The translations under genes and the position numbers were made by a program. DNA of 64,000 nucleotides, taken from contig JAFQQI010000052.1 in NCBI GenBank assembly GCA_017411305.1, positions 186,001 through 250,000 of the forward strand. Direction: 5' to 3'. The DNA comes from Lachnospiraceae bacterium (GTDB taxonomy: Bacteria; Bacillota; Clostridia; Lachnospirales; Lachnospiraceae). The first letter of the stretch is position 1, and each line of letters starts with the position of its first letter. This document shows, piece after piece, positions 1 through 8,775 of the stretch. A model generated the notes under the pieces. The model had not been told where the DNA came from and made no database searches. It saw only the letters and a program-made list of their open reading frames with translations.

Positions 1-1
1 C

Positions 2-490
2 GGTGCCAACGGCATCGGAAAAACCACTTTATTAAAGAGCATTTTGGGATTAATCGCCCCTCTTGAAGGCTCTGTAACACAGGGGGATTACTTAAGCATC
101 GGTTATTTCGAGCAGGAAATGGACCAAAGCATTTCCACTACCTGTATTGAAGAAATCTGGAAGGATTTTCCCGGCTTTAGTCAATACGAAGTCCGTTCCG
201 CCCTTGCCAAATGCGGACTGACCACCAAACATATCGAAAGTCTGGTAAAGGTTCTTAGCGGCGGGGAACAGGCAAAGGTACGTCTCTGCAAGCTGATTAA
301 CAGAGAAACTAATATCCTGCTTCTTGACGAACCTACCAATCATTTGGATGTAGATGCCAAAGAAGAACTAAAGCGCGCACTCAAAGCATATAAAGGAAGT
401 ATCCTGATGGTATGCCATGAACCGGAATTCTATGAGGGTCTGGCAACAGATGTATGGGACTGTACCAAGTGGACAACAAGGTTGTTCTAA
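2..490 (+). CDS. ABC-F family ATPase, C-terminal part (5' truncated by window edge)
   Basis: The reading frame is already open at the window edge and holds a second nucleotide-binding domain of an ABC-F protein. A Walker A (GANGIGKTTL) lies in the first ten codons, then the signature LSGGEQAK, and a Walker B with the ABC-F hallmark LLLDEPTNHLD. ABC-F proteins are soluble, have no membrane domain and act on the ribosome, either as translation factors or as antibiotic-resistance (ribosome-protection) factors. The truncated N-terminus and interdomain linker are not visible, so the subfamily (Lsa/Vga-like versus EttA/Uup-like) cannot be decided. A strong terminator follows the stop codon directly. 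This is the only plus-strand gene near this end of the window. Confidence 0.9.
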   Translation, partial: GANGIGKTTLLKSILGLIAPLEGSVTQGDYLSIGYFEQEMDQSISTTCIEEIWKDFPGFSQYEVRSALAKCGLTTKHIESLVKVLSGGEQAKVRLCKLINRETNILLLDEPTNHLDVDAKEELKRALKAYKGSILMVCHEPEFYEGLATDVWDCTKWTTRLF

Positions 491-493
491 GGC

Positions 494-531
494 AAAAGAG
501 TATAACCGGCTCTCCGGTTATACTCTTTTTT
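494..531 (+). terminator. Rho-independent terminator after ABC-F gene (bidirectional)
   Basis: A near-perfect hairpin lies here: arms at 498-509 (GAGTATAACCGG) and 514-525, a four-base loop CTCT, then a run of T at 526-531. A-rich sequence before the left arm lets it work for the convergent glycogen phosphorylase gene too. Confidence 0.9.
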
Positions 532-540
532 AGGCTCGTA

Positions 541-2850
541 TTATTTTAGCTTCCAAATATCCCTGTTATATTCCGCAATGGTTCTGTCAGATGAGAAGAA
601 GCCTGCCTTGGCAATATTCACCAGCATCATCTTTTTCCATTTATCTCTGTCTTCATAATCTGCAAACATCTTATCCTTAGTTTTAATATAATCTTCCAAA
701 TCAAGTAATGTCATGAACCAGTCTTTGTTCAGAAGTTCCTTGTAAAGACGCTCTAAGTTTTCCTTATGACCTACTTTAAGTGCCTGCTTACTTACAATAA
801 AGTCAACTGCCTCTTTAATCACAGGACTCTTCTTATAATAATCCTTGGAAACATAATCTGCCTTTTCGTAGTGCTTAATAACTGTCTCGGACTTTTCACC
901 GAAGATATAAATGTTATCGTCGCCTACCAACTGGTGTATTTCTACATTTGCACCGTCAGAAGTACCCAAAGTTACTGCACCGTTTAGCATAAACTTCATG
1001 TTACCGGTACCGGATGCTTCTTTGGAAGCCAAGGAAATCTGCTCAGAAATATCACATGCAGGAATCAGCTTCTCTGCATAGCTTACGTTATAGTTTTCTA
1101 CCATAAGCACTGTCATATAAGGACTTACATCAGGATCATTGTTAATAATCTCCTGCAGTACAAGAATCAGATGAATGATATCCTGGGCAATAACATAAGC
1201 AGGTGCTGCCTTTGCACCAAAGATAAAGGTAAGCGGTCTTACCGGCTTCTTGCCTGCTTTGATTTCCAGGTACTTATGAATGATATACAACGCGTTCATC
1301 TGCTGACGCTTATACTCATGCAGTCTCTTAATCTGAATATCAAAGATAGAGTCGGGATTTAATGTTACGCCTTCCTTTTGACTTACATAGTCAGCAAGTT
1401 CTTTCTTACGATTCATCTTAATTTCTTCAATTCCGTCAAGCACCTGCTGGCAATCAGCATATTCAAGCAACTTTTCTAATTTGTCTGCATCCTTCTTATA
1501 TCCGTCGCCGATGGTCTCTGATAAGAATGAAGCAAGTTCTCTGTTACAGGACAATAACCATCTTCTGAAGGTAATACCGTTAGTTTTGTTGTTGAACTTT
1601 TCAGGATAAAGCTTATAGAATGAGTTCAGCTCTGTATCTTTCAAAATCTCTGTATGGATAGCAGCCACTCCGTTTACGGAAAATCCGTAATGGATATCGA
1701 TATGTGCCATATGCACTCTGCCGTCCTTGTCAATAATCTGCACCTTAGGGTCTTTATACTTAGCAGCAACTCTCTTATCCAGCTCTTTAATATAAGGAAT
1801 TAACTGGGGCACTACCTTCTCTAAGTACTTAAGCGGCCACTTTTCCAATGCTTCCGCTAAAATCGTATGATTGGTATATGCACATGTCTTACTTACCACA
1901 TCAATAGCCTCATCCACGGTAAATGCTTTTTCTTCTACCAGAATACGGATTAATTCCGGAATAATCATGGTAGGATGGGTATCGTTAATCTGGATTACCG
2001 CATGGTTATACAGCTTACGAAGGTCATACTTCTTTTCCTTCATTTCGCGTAAAATCAGCTGTGCTGCATTACTTACCATAAAATACTGCTGGTAAATACG
2101 AAGCAGATTACCCGCTTCATCGGAGTCATCCGGATAAAGGAATAAGGTTAAGTTCTTTGCAATTTCTTCCTTATCAAAGCTGATGCCGTCCTTCACAAGA
2201 CTTTCGTCAATGGTTTCGATATCAAACAGACGAAGCTTATTAACGCCGCTCTTATAGCCCGCTACATCAATATTATATAAGCGTGAGGTTACCTTCTTCT
2301 TACCAAAATAAACATCAAAGCTCACATCTGTCTTGGTCAGCCAGGAATTCTGCTCAATCCAGTCATTCTTTTCTGCGTTCTGTAATCTGTCCTTAAACAC
2401 CTGCTTGAACAGACCGAAGTGATAATTTAAACCGATACCTTCACCGGGCAGTCCCAAAGAAGCGATAGAATCAAGGAAACATGCCGCAAGTCTTCCAAGT
2501 CCACCGTTTCCTAAAGAAGGTTCCGGCTCAATTTCCTCAATTACAGAAAGGTCTTTGCCGTATTTTGATAAGACACTCTTCATCTTATCATAAACGCCCA
2601 GATTAAGGAGATTATTAGATAACAGCTTACCAATCAGAAACTCTGCAGAAATGTAATAAATCTTCTTTTCTCCTTCATTGCCGTCGGACACGGACATCAG
2701 ACGCTTAGTCAGTGTCAATACTACATAATAGGTTTCTCGGTCACTTAAATCCGTAAGCTCCTTGCCAAACATATCCTTGGCAATCTCTTTCAGCTGTGCC
2801 TCCAGATTTAAAACAAGTACATCTTTTTGTAAGTTTGTTTGTGCAGACAT
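541..2850 (-). CDS. glgP: Glycogen/maltodextrin phosphorylase
   Basis: A 769-residue GT35 alpha-glucan phosphorylase. These enzymes release glucose-1-phosphate from the non-reducing ends of glycogen or maltodextrins in the cytosol, using pyridoxal phosphate. The N-terminal part carries the family signature [19 protein letters not shown]. The PLP-binding segment is [10 protein letters not shown], and Lys619 should form the Schiff base. The length is slightly below the usual 800 or so. A good ribosome site (AGGAGG) precedes the ATG. A LacI regulator lies immediately upstream on the same strand, suggesting control by sugar supply. The 78-bp gap to it holds an inverted repeat (GCGTTT/AAACGC, about 2905-2921) that could be an operator or a weak terminator. 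Glycogen versus maltodextrin preference cannot be read from the sequence. Confidence 0.95.
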   Translation of the reverse strand: MSAQTNLQKDVLVLNLEAQLKEIAKDMFGKELTDLSDRETYYVVLTLTKRLMSVSDGNEGEKKIYYISAEFLIGKLLSNNLLNLGVYDKMKSVLSKYGKDLSVIEEIEPEPSLGNGGLGRLAACFLDSIASLGLPGEGIGLNYHFGLFKQVFKDRLQNAEKNDWIEQNSWLTKTDVSFDVYFGKKKVTSRLYNIDVAGYKSGVNKLRLFDIETIDESLVKDGISFDKEEIAKNLTLFLYPDDSDEAGNLLRIYQQYFMVSNAAQLILREMKEKKYDLRKLYNHAVIQINDTHPTMIIPELIRILVEEKAFTVDEAIDVVSKTCAYTNHTILAEALEKWPLKYLEKVVPQLIPYIKELDKRVAAKYKDPKVQIIDKDGRVHMAHIDIHYGFSVNGVAAIHTEILKDTELNSFYKLYPEKFNNKTNGITFRRWLLSCNRELASFLSETIGDGYKKDADKLEKLLEYADCQQVLDGIEEIKMNRKKELADYVSQKEGVTLNPDSIFDIQIKRLHEYKRQQMNALYIIHKYLEIKAGKKPVRPLTFIFGAKAAPAYVIAQDIIHLILVLQEIINNDPDVSPYMTVLMVENYNVSYAEKLIPACDISEQISLASKEASGTGNMKFMLNGAVTLGTSDGANVEIHQLVGDDNIYIFGEKSETVIKHYEKADYVSKDYYKKSPVIKEAVDFIVSKQALKVGHKENLERLYKELLNKDWFMTLLDLEDYIKTKDKMFADYEDRDKWKKMMLVNIAKAGFFSSDRTIAEYNRDIWKLK

Positions 2851-2927
2851 AACTACCTCCTAAAAATAATTTCTCTTTTCATTGACTCCTATTTTTATCA
2901 TTAGCGTTTCCAAAAAACGCCTGTTTA

Positions 2928-3917
2928 TCAACAAATAATATCTTCATATTTCATTCTTACAAGCTGATGGGGCAAAACCACTTTTCTGCCTTCACCACCC
3001 GCAAGCAATGTATGCAATTCTTCCATGGCATTTCGCGAAACCTCAGCAAAATTCTGCCGCACCGTATTCATTTGTTTCCCTACATACCCCATCAACACAA
3101 TTCCGTCAAAACCGCAAACCGGACGGAAAATATCCATATCAATCAGTGCTTTCATGGCTCCGATAGCCATCAGATCAGAGGCACAGACCACAACATCTTT
3201 ATTTTTTGCATATTTCATTGTAATGTTTCTTGCCAAGAGTTCTGAAAACTCCCCGTTTCTAACCAGCACGGTCAGCCCTAACTCCTTTGCCAGTTGCTCC
3301 ATTCCCAAAAGCCTTTCATCAGTCACGTAACCGTTTCTCTTACCGGCAATATACAGAACACGTTTACAATTATTCTCTTCTATCGTCTTCCGCGCCACAT
3401 CATATTGGGCTTTCCTGTCATCAATCCCTACGCTGGAAGTACTTTTATTTACCAAAGGAGCATTTACTACCACGCATTTAAACTCCTGAGTCTCTACCAG
3501 TTTATGAAGCACCTTATCTTCTTTAGACATTCCGTAAATAATGATACCGGCAATGCTTTGTGATTTTAAATACCTGATAAGTTCCTCTACTGTCATATTC
3601 CGGTACATAAAAGAAAACAGGGTAATCACATCCAGATTCAGCTCCATGGCTCTGTTCAGCGCTCCCGTAATATGCTGCATATTTATCTCATCAATTGCGC
3701 TTGTCTTGCTGTTAATATCAACAAGAAGTGCCACTCTGCCAGCCTGCTTGGAAGAAAGTGCTGCTGCCACAGAGTTTGGTACAAAGTTTAATTCCTCTAC
3801 TGCACGGTTTACCCTTTCTCTTGTTTCCTCGCTTACATTGGGATAATCGTTCAGCACCTTGGATACTGTGGAAATTGCCACACCTGCGCATCTTGCTACA
3901 TCCTTAATCGATACCAT
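2928..3917 (-). CDS. LacI/GalR family transcriptional regulator
   Basis: 329 residues with the standard LacI layout. The N-terminal helix-turn-helix and hinge begin MVSIKDVARCAGVAISTVSKVLN, followed by a periplasmic-binding-protein-like effector domain (about 60-329) that includes a DDRKAQYDVA-type segment and CGFDGI near the end. It is probably a sugar-responsive repressor. It sits just upstream of and in line with glycogen phosphorylase, so that gene is the likeliest target. A palindrome matching LacI-type operators lies 29 bp upstream of its own start, pointing to autoregulation. The inducer is unknown. Confidence 0.93.
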   Translation of the reverse strand: MVSIKDVARCAGVAISTVSKVLNDYPNVSEETRERVNRAVEELNFVPNSVAAALSSKQAGRVALLVDINSKTSAIDEINMQHITGALNRAMELNLDVITLFSFMYRNMTVEELIRYLKSQSIAGIIIYGMSKEDKVLHKLVETQEFKCVVVNAPLVNKSTSSVGIDDRKAQYDVARKTIEENNCKRVLYIAGKRNGYVTDERLLGMEQLAKELGLTVLVRNGEFSELLARNITMKYAKNKDVVVCASDLMAIGAMKALIDMDIFRPVCGFDGIVLMGYVGKQMNTVRQNFAEVSRNAMEELHTLLAGGEGRKVVLPHQLVRMKYEDIIC

Positions 3918-3945
3918 AATGTTTCTGCTTTCTGCTATTCTTCTC

Positions 3946-3959
3946 GGAAAACGTTTTCC
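3946..3959. promoter_or_regulatory. Candidate LacI-family operator, perfect 14-bp palindrome
   Basis: GGAAAACGTTTTCC is a perfect palindrome with the central CG typical of LacI-family operators. It lies just downstream of the -10 box of the regulator's own promoter, a position suited to repression. Confidence 0.6.
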
Positions 3960-3967
3960 TTGCTTTG

Positions 3968-3996
3968 ACTATACTATACCTTCTTCTTTTTTGCAA
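3968..3996 (-). promoter_or_regulatory. Sigma-A promoter for the LacI gene
   Basis: On the minus strand, TTGCAA (3991-3996) is followed after 17 bp by TATAGT (3968-3973). The predicted start of transcription falls right at the edge of the palindromic operator. Confidence 0.6.
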
Positions 3997-4042
3997 GTAC
4001 TTTTTTCTGATAAAACCGCTATGTTAAAAATGCTCGACTGCA

Positions 4043-4074
4043 ATAGAAAAGCCGGCGGTATTTCTCCGCCGGCT
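4043..4074 (-). terminator. Terminator of the CheX-like/CheY operon
   Basis: Nine-base GC-rich arms at 4050-4058 and 4066-4074 (AGCCGGCGG on the minus strand) are followed by TTTTCTATT on the minus strand. It lies between cheY and the LacI promoter. Confidence 0.8.
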
Positions 4075-4100
4075 CACTGCTTCTATTTATAAAAATACTA

Positions 4101-4457
4101 CTATACTATCTTACCGATAATCTTTACAACTTCTTCCTTGTCAAAAGGCTTGGTAATAAACTCTGCTGCACCTTCCTTCAACGCCTGAAGCATCTTATCC
4201 TTCTGTCCTGCTGCCGTAATCATAACTACGCATGCATCCTTATCATAGTGTTTAATCAACTGCAGTGCCTGAATACCGTCTGTTGTAGGCATGGTAATAT
4301 CCATGGTAACCAGCTCGGGCTTTAACTCCTGGTATTTTAAATAGCCGTCATCACCATTTACCGCTTCTCCCACTATTTCATGTCCCGCCTCTTCCAACAA
4401 GGTTCGCAACATCTTCCGGGATGTTCTGGAATCGTCTACTATTAATATCTTAGCCAT
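4101..4457 (-). CDS. cheY: CheY-like single-domain response regulator
   Basis: 118 residues forming a stand-alone receiver domain and no output domain. All phosphorylation residues are present: acidic pair D8/D9, phospho-acceptor D53 in ELVTMDITMP, switch residue T81 in VMITAAG and K103 in ITKPF. In chemotaxis such proteins bind the flagellar motor switch when phosphorylated. The gene starts 9 bp after the CheX-like gene, so the two are made together and the upstream product probably dephosphorylates this protein. No kinase, receptor or flagellar gene is nearby, so a non-motility output is also possible. Confidence 0.9.
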   Translation of the reverse strand: MAKILIVDDSRTSRKMLRTLLEEAGHEIVGEAVNGDDGYLKYQELKPELVTMDITMPTTDGIQALQLIKHYDKDACVVMITAAGQKDKMLQALKEGAAEFITKPFDKEEVVKIIGKIV

Positions 4458-4466
4458 GTCGTCCTC

Positions 4467-5354
4467 CTAATTCATTTCGATCTTATTATCTATTGCCATC
4501 ACGAAATTCACTTTGCATCCATTAATTACTAAAGGAAGTACCAGCATTTCACCGGAAGTAACCTTAGTAATCCGATCGGAATATTCCGGAGGCATCAACT
4601 CCATGGATATCCCCTCCTTGCTCAGTGCAGAAGCATATAATCCGTTAATACAGTTTATCAGTTCCGCAACCGCATCAAGTGCATCCATATCAACAGAGGC
4701 AAATTCTTCCTGTCCAAACACGGAAGCTGTATAAAGCAGATTATTTTCTTTGGCTGCTAAACCACAGTGAATACCCGGATTGCCCTCTACATACTGAATC
4801 GCACCGTTATCTGCTTCCAGCTCAGTAACCATCGCTGCCTTCATAGGATAAAGTTCCGTATCCACCAGACGCATCAACGTTCTGACTGCAATCCCTGCCA
4901 TAGGAAGATACTTTTCACCCTCTACAGGAAGATATAATCGAAGCACTCTGTCTACATCATTACTCTTAATATCTTCTAAATCCGATACGGTCAGATTATT
5001 TTCACATCTGAAATCTATCAAATACTGCTCTAGCTGTTCAATACTCATAAGCTGCTGGTTCTCAAGTGCCTGGGCAAAGGCAAGGTATGCATTTCCCTGC
5101 TTCTTCAGCAATGATTCCACCTGACCTTCAGTCAGATACCCCTTATCCACAGCAATATCTCCAAAACGCTTATCCATGATTGCCTGAAGCTGATTCACGC
5201 GGTCAGCTTCATCCTGACTCATTAATCCCTCTGCAACTGCGATTAATCCCAGCTTAACACGCACCTTACTCTGCTCCCTCAGTACATCATTAAGCTGCTC
5301 TGCCGTAATCAGGTCTTTTGCTACTAAATAATTTCCCACAATACTAGCTACCAT
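4467..5354 (-). CDS. CheX-type CheY-P phosphatase with N-terminal MshEN-like repeats
   Basis: 295 residues in two parts. The C-terminal half (about 150-295) resembles the CheC/CheX phosphatase fold and contains E231-L-I-N234 followed by CING, matching the catalytic ExxN motif of CheX. The N-terminal part holds three copies of a pattern like the c-di-GMP-binding MshEN motif, (R)LGxxL-x3-G-x2-[ST]-x5-L-x2-Q: residues 7-28, 34-57 (KLG start) and 63-86 (RFG start, best match). The family assignment of each half is by motif, and the fusion reading is inference. The gene is first in an operon with cheY, with a sigma-A promoter and a strong ribosome site (GGAGG) in front. A c-di-GMP-tuned CheY phosphatase would fit. 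Confidence 0.7.
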   Translation of the reverse strand: MVASIVGNYLVAKDLITAEQLNDVLREQSKVRVKLGLIAVAEGLMSQDEADRVNQLQAIMDKRFGDIAVDKGYLTEGQVESLLKKQGNAYLAFAQALENQQLMSIEQLEQYLIDFRCENNLTVSDLEDIKSNDVDRVLRLYLPVEGEKYLPMAGIAVRTLMRLVDTELYPMKAAMVTELEADNGAIQYVEGNPGIHCGLAAKENNLLYTASVFGQEEFASVDMDALDAVAELINCINGLYASALSKEGISMELMPPEYSDRITKVTSGEMLVLPLVINGCKVNFVMAIDNKIEMN

Positions 5355-5386
5355 GGTGTAACCTCCTTATCATTAGCCATATTAAT

Positions 5387-5415
5387 AGAATAATATATTT
5401 CACAACTTTAGTCAA
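5387..5415 (-). promoter_or_regulatory. Sigma-A promoter for the CheX-like/CheY operon
   Basis: TTGACT (5410-5415 on minus) and TATTCT (5387-5392) are separated by 17 bp, about 35 bp upstream of the start codon. Confidence 0.6.
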
Positions 5416-5441
5416 TACAACGAGCTTTTTCCGTTTCCATT

Positions 5442-6809
5442 TTAAGATATCTTTTGCAAGCTCTCCTTTGATACTATTTTATTAATATTAAGAAGAAACA
5501 GAACAGTTGCCGTCATTGCCGAAATAACATCCGAAACCGGTTCCGCGTAATAAACTCCCATCACGCCAAATTTTAGCGGCAGAATAAGTGCCAAAGGAAC
5601 CAATAATATTATTTTTCTTAAAACTGCAATGAACAGAGAAATCTTCGCCTGCCCCAATGCAAGAAATGTTGGTTGAATTCCCTGTTGCAAACCAAAAACC
5701 AGCATGCCGCACATGAATATAGGCATTACCTGCTTCACAAGGGCTATCAGCTCTGCATCATCGGTAAACATTCCCGCAAAAAAACCGGGAAATATCATTA
5801 CCAACGCCGTGGCTGCTGCCGCAAACAGAAAACATGCTGTTATCATCGTCCGATAGAGCTTCTTTACTCTGTCAAATTTTCCTGCTCCAAAATTGTAACT
5901 GATAATAGGCTGTACCCCTTGCGTAAATCCACCAAGCGGCGCTGAATACATCTGCATCACGCTTTGCATAATGGTAAGTGAACCTACATACACATCCCCT
6001 CCATAACGCTGCAAACCACTGTTCATCACAATACTGATTAAGCTCTCGGTAGCACGCATAATAAAGGGAGATACGCCAAGAGCCATAGTCCGTCCGATAA
6101 TGAAAAATTCCGGCTTCATAGCCTTCCATTTAATGGATAGAGATGACCTTTTACTAATCAGGAAGCCTACTGTCCAAGCTGCACTGAGTGCCTGGGAAAT
6201 TACCGTAGCAACTGCTGCTCCCCTTACACCCATACCGAATCCGAAAATCAAAACAGGGTCAAGTACAATATTGGCTACTGCGCCCAAAAGTACTGCAATC
6301 ATTGCACATCTTGACTGTCCCTGTGAAATAATAAATGCATTTAGTCCAAGCGCAAGCTCTACAAAAATTGTTCCGGCCAAATAGATTGATATATAATCCG
6401 ATGCATAACCGATTGTAGCATCACTGGCTCCGAACAAGTACAACAATGGCCGCTTAAAGGAATAGAAAAACAGCATTAATACAACAGTAAATATTATCAA
6501 CATGGTAACACCATTGCCCAATATCTTCTCCGCCTTCTGTTTTTCTCCCTTTCCCAACCAAATTGCCGCAAGTGGGGCACCGCCGGCACCAACAAAAGCT
6601 GAGAAAGCTGAAATCAGTGTGATAATCGGAAAAGTAACCCCCACACCGGTAAGTGCTTCCATCCCTACGCCTTCTATATGACCGATGTAAATTCTGTCAA
6701 CAATACTGTAGAGAATATTAATCAACTGTGCCACAATAGAAGGAACCGCCATACTAATCATCAATTTCCCAATATTTTCCGTTCCCATTCTTTCTTCTTT
6801 ACTACTCAT
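5442..6809 (-). CDS. MATE family efflux transporter
   Basis: A 455-residue, 12-helix membrane protein of the multidrug and toxin extrusion family, which exports cationic compounds using Na+ or H+ gradients. Conserved features include PSIVAQLINILYSIVDRIYIGH in the first helix region and the internally repeated PIISYNFGAG in the second half. An in-frame start further upstream (6884) would run into a terminator hairpin. The ATG at 6809, preceded by AAAGGAAGG, is therefore preferred. The substrate is unknown. A second MATE gene lies at 9268-10650. Confidence 0.92.
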   Translation of the reverse strand: MSSKEERMGTENIGKLMISMAVPSIVAQLINILYSIVDRIYIGHIEGVGMEALTGVGVTFPIITLISAFSAFVGAGGAPLAAIWLGKGEKQKAEKILGNGVTMLIIFTVVLMLFFYSFKRPLLYLFGASDATIGYASDYISIYLAGTIFVELALGLNAFIISQGQSRCAMIAVLLGAVANIVLDPVLIFGFGMGVRGAAVATVISQALSAAWTVGFLISKRSSLSIKWKAMKPEFFIIGRTMALGVSPFIMRATESLISIVMNSGLQRYGGDVYVGSLTIMQSVMQMYSAPLGGFTQGVQPIISYNFGAGKFDRVKKLYRTMITACFLFAAAATALVMIFPGFFAGMFTDDAELIALVKQVMPIFMCGMLVFGLQQGIQPTFLALGQAKISLFIAVLRKIILLVPLALILPLKFGVMGVYYAEPVSDVISAMTATVLFLLNINKIVSKESLQKIS

Positions 6810-6882
6810 AATCTGCCTTCCTTTCTGCGAACTACACTTCTGCACTTTTACTTCATAAGGTATGAGCGCTTTCCTGTGAAGC

Positions 6883-6913
6883 AAAAAACAGCGGCATCAT
6901 ACGATTCCGCTGT
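6883..6913 (-). terminator. Terminator downstream of tRNA-Leu
   Basis: On the minus strand, ACAGCGG (6907-6913) pairs with CCGCTGT (6888-6894) and is followed by a run of T (6883-6888). It ends the tRNA-Leu transcript before the MATE gene. Confidence 0.7.
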
Positions 6914-6930
6914 CTCACCCCTCTTAAGGA

Positions 6931-7012
6931 TGCGGGTAACAGGAGTTGAACCTGCACGTCTGTTGACACCAGAACCTAAATCTGGCGCGTCTGCCAATTC
7001 CGCCATACCCGC
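6931..7012 (-). tRNA. tRNA-Leu (anticodon TAG)
   Basis: An 82-nt class II tRNA. The acceptor stem GCGGGTA pairs with TACCCGC and the discriminator is A. The anticodon stem CCAGA/TCTGG encloses a loop with TAG, a long variable arm follows, and the T-arm has GGTTCAACTCC. A 9-bp dyad (7016-7024 with 7029-7037) lies directly before the 5' end and may be a processing hairpin. Confidence 0.96.
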
Positions 7013-7055
7013 TGATTACATTTGCTTCCAAATGTAACTTCCATATGGTATCTTA

Positions 7056-8150
7056 TCATTCTCCCAAAATGCTGTCAACTTTTAAATCACAAATCTCTTC
7101 CGTTTTGCATGCTTCAAAATAGCGGTTCTCCATGGGAATCCACTTGTCCCGGAATATCTCATACATTTCTTTTCCGTTGCGCGCCATGATTCTTTGCTTT
7201 TGCACATCTTCCTGTAGTTTTAAAAAGATTTTGCAATCATATACTTCCCTGAAATCCTCACGCATGGAATAGGAGCCTTCTATAATCAGCATTTTCCTGT
7301 TACTGATTCTTTTCACACCAGTATAATTCATATCACTACATGAGAATACCCGGTATTCAAACGCCTTTCCGCTTCGTATACCTTCCACCACCTCGGCGAT
7401 AAACCGTTCATAATGGATGTTTCCTCCCACCTCTTCCATACGCATGGGCGTACGCAATTGTCCCGGCAGAAAGAATTCATCCATATGAATTACTTCACCA
7501 TCATACAGTTCCATAAGACATTGTGCCAGAGTTGTTTTTCCTGCTGCCGCATTTCCGTCAATTCCTATGATAAGATTGGGTTTCTTTTGTTGCTGCTTAT
7601 CTACGGCTGCAAGAATTTTCATAAAAGGAACATACTTTTCCTCTATTACACGGTAAGCCGGCCGGTATGCCTTCCGGTAATCCTCACTATGGCTAACCGG
7701 CGGATATCCACATTCCTTTTGCTTTCTGATATACGCGATATATTCCTCTTTTGAAAAACCAAATGACATTTCATCCAAGTATGCTTCTACTGTCTTTAGC
7801 TTTTTTTCAAAGTTTTTTTCATCTCCCCGGCGATGATTTGCAGAATGTATAAACACACGGTTTAGAATTATTAATTCTGTCTCATCCGTTCCGGATAGAT
7901 AATAACGGCACAATCCGTTTCCGATGCTCTCTTTCTTTCCATTGTTTCTTTTGTCCGTGTGCTTTATCTGCCTGCCAAGCTCTTTTTCTGCAAGATATTC
8001 TTTTTCAAGCCTCTGCATAGATTGCTTCGGATTCTCCACAAAATGTCCGGGGCCAAACTCGTTTTGATAAATCAGCTTTACCAAATCCTGCACCTGCATA
8101 ACCGGATACTTTTCTTTATGCCTTCTGATGATTTCCAAAAGCTCATTCAT
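7056..8150 (-). CDS. Uridine kinase-like P-loop kinase with extra N-terminal domain
   Basis: 364 residues. The C-terminal half (from about residue 195) is a P-loop kinase of the uridine kinase/phosphoribulokinase/CoaA class, with Walker A GIDGNAAAGKTT and a downstream VIHMDEFF motif. The N-terminal half of roughly 180 residues (starting MNELLEIIRRHKEKYPVMQVQD, with NEFGPGHFV) is a separate conserved-looking domain of unknown function. Its start codon overlaps the stop of the ECF S-subunit gene by 8 bp, indicating translational coupling. Transport followed by phosphorylation would trap a vitamin or nucleoside in the cell. The substrate cannot be assigned from sequence, and uridine is only the nearest named homologue. 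Confidence 0.75.
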   Translation of the reverse strand: MNELLEIIRRHKEKYPVMQVQDLVKLIYQNEFGPGHFVENPKQSMQRLEKEYLAEKELGRQIKHTDKRNNGKKESIGNGLCRYYLSGTDETELIILNRVFIHSANHRRGDEKNFEKKLKTVEAYLDEMSFGFSKEEYIAYIRKQKECGYPPVSHSEDYRKAYRPAYRVIEEKYVPFMKILAAVDKQQQKKPNLIIGIDGNAAAGKTTLAQCLMELYDGEVIHMDEFFLPGQLRTPMRMEEVGGNIHYERFIAEVVEGIRSGKAFEYRVFSCSDMNYTGVKRISNRKMLIIEGSYSMREDFREVYDCKIFLKLQEDVQKQRIMARNGKEMYEIFRDKWIPMENRYFEACKTEEICDLKVDSILGE

Positions 8151-8679
8151 GTTCTGTCATTCCCGCTTTCTTAAGTACCATAACAATCGGTGGAATCAAT
8201 AAAATATGACAAACAATACCGGGAATTGCTGTCATAAATGCACCTGCAAAAAAAGCCTGCCATGTAAAAGGTGCCTTGGTAATTCCCGATAAAATCACCT
8301 GCACGATACCCCAAACGACTCTCCCCGAAATCATTGCTCCTATCAGCGCTATGTATATATTCCCGTTCTTCTTGGGAAGCTTCCCATTAAGAATACCGGT
8401 CATCATACCATACACCGCCAGTTCAAATGCCATTGCCGTTCCTGTGGGAAATAACGGCGGCATCTGAAAAAGAGCAAACCGAAGTAACGGTGCCAGAAAA
8501 CCGACCACTCCTCCATACTGCCAACCACAAAGAAATCCGCACAAAAGTACCGGAATATGCATGGGACATAATGCGCTTCCTATCTCCGGAATCTGACCGG
8601 TAAAAAAAGGAAGTACGAGGCAAAGTGCCAAACATACTCCCGATAAAGTTAACGCTTCTGTTTTCTTTTTCATCATCAT
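8143..8679 (-). CDS. ECF transporter S component (substrate-binding membrane subunit)
   Basis: 178 residues, about six hydrophobic segments. The pattern TGQIPEIGSALCPMHIPVLLCGF is typical of ECF S components that use a shared EcfA-A'-T energising module to import vitamins or precursors. No EcfA/T genes are in the window, so it would use the housekeeping module. It overlaps the downstream kinase gene by 8 bp. The 96-bp gap to the upstream DUF3842 gene carries a duplicated 12-mer that may mark a leader element. The substrate is unknown. Confidence 0.8.
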   Translation of the reverse strand: MMMKKKTEALTLSGVCLALCLVLPFFTGQIPEIGSALCPMHIPVLLCGFLCGWQYGGVVGFLAPLLRFALFQMPPLFPTGTAMAFELAVYGMMTGILNGKLPKKNGNIYIALIGAMISGRVVWGIVQVILSGITKAPFTWQAFFAGAFMTAIPGIVCHILLIPPIVMVLKKAGMTEHE

Positions 8680-8702
8680 TTCATCCTTTCATAAAAACAC
8701 CG

Positions 8703-8738
8703 CTTCCGGCTTCATCTGTTCCTTGCCTTCCGGCTTCA
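8703..8738 (-). repeat. Duplicated 12-mer in the ECF gene leader
   Basis: TGAAGCCGGAAG (minus strand) occurs at 8703-8714 and again at 8727-8738, exactly 24 bp apart. Small hairpins flank it (ATACC/GGTAT around 8742-8757, and GCC-GGAA-GGC). It lies between the DUF3842 stop codon and the ECF start. It may be part of a leader RNA fold; no known riboswitch consensus was matched with confidence. Confidence 0.45.
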
Positions 8739-8775
8739 CCATACCTTCCCGGTATTATTATAAAAGTAGACTCAT

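Noticed and set aside
5442-6884. Longer start for the first MATE gene (MLHRKALIPYE...)
   Set aside because: It would run into the terminator after tRNA-Leu and has no ribosome site; the ATG at 6809 does.
8680-8775. Cobalamin, THF or preQ1 riboswitch in the ECF leader
   Set aside because: A GGGAA...GGTGAAG stretch is faintly cobalamin-like, but the rest of the core is missing; THF and preQ1 motifs were not found.
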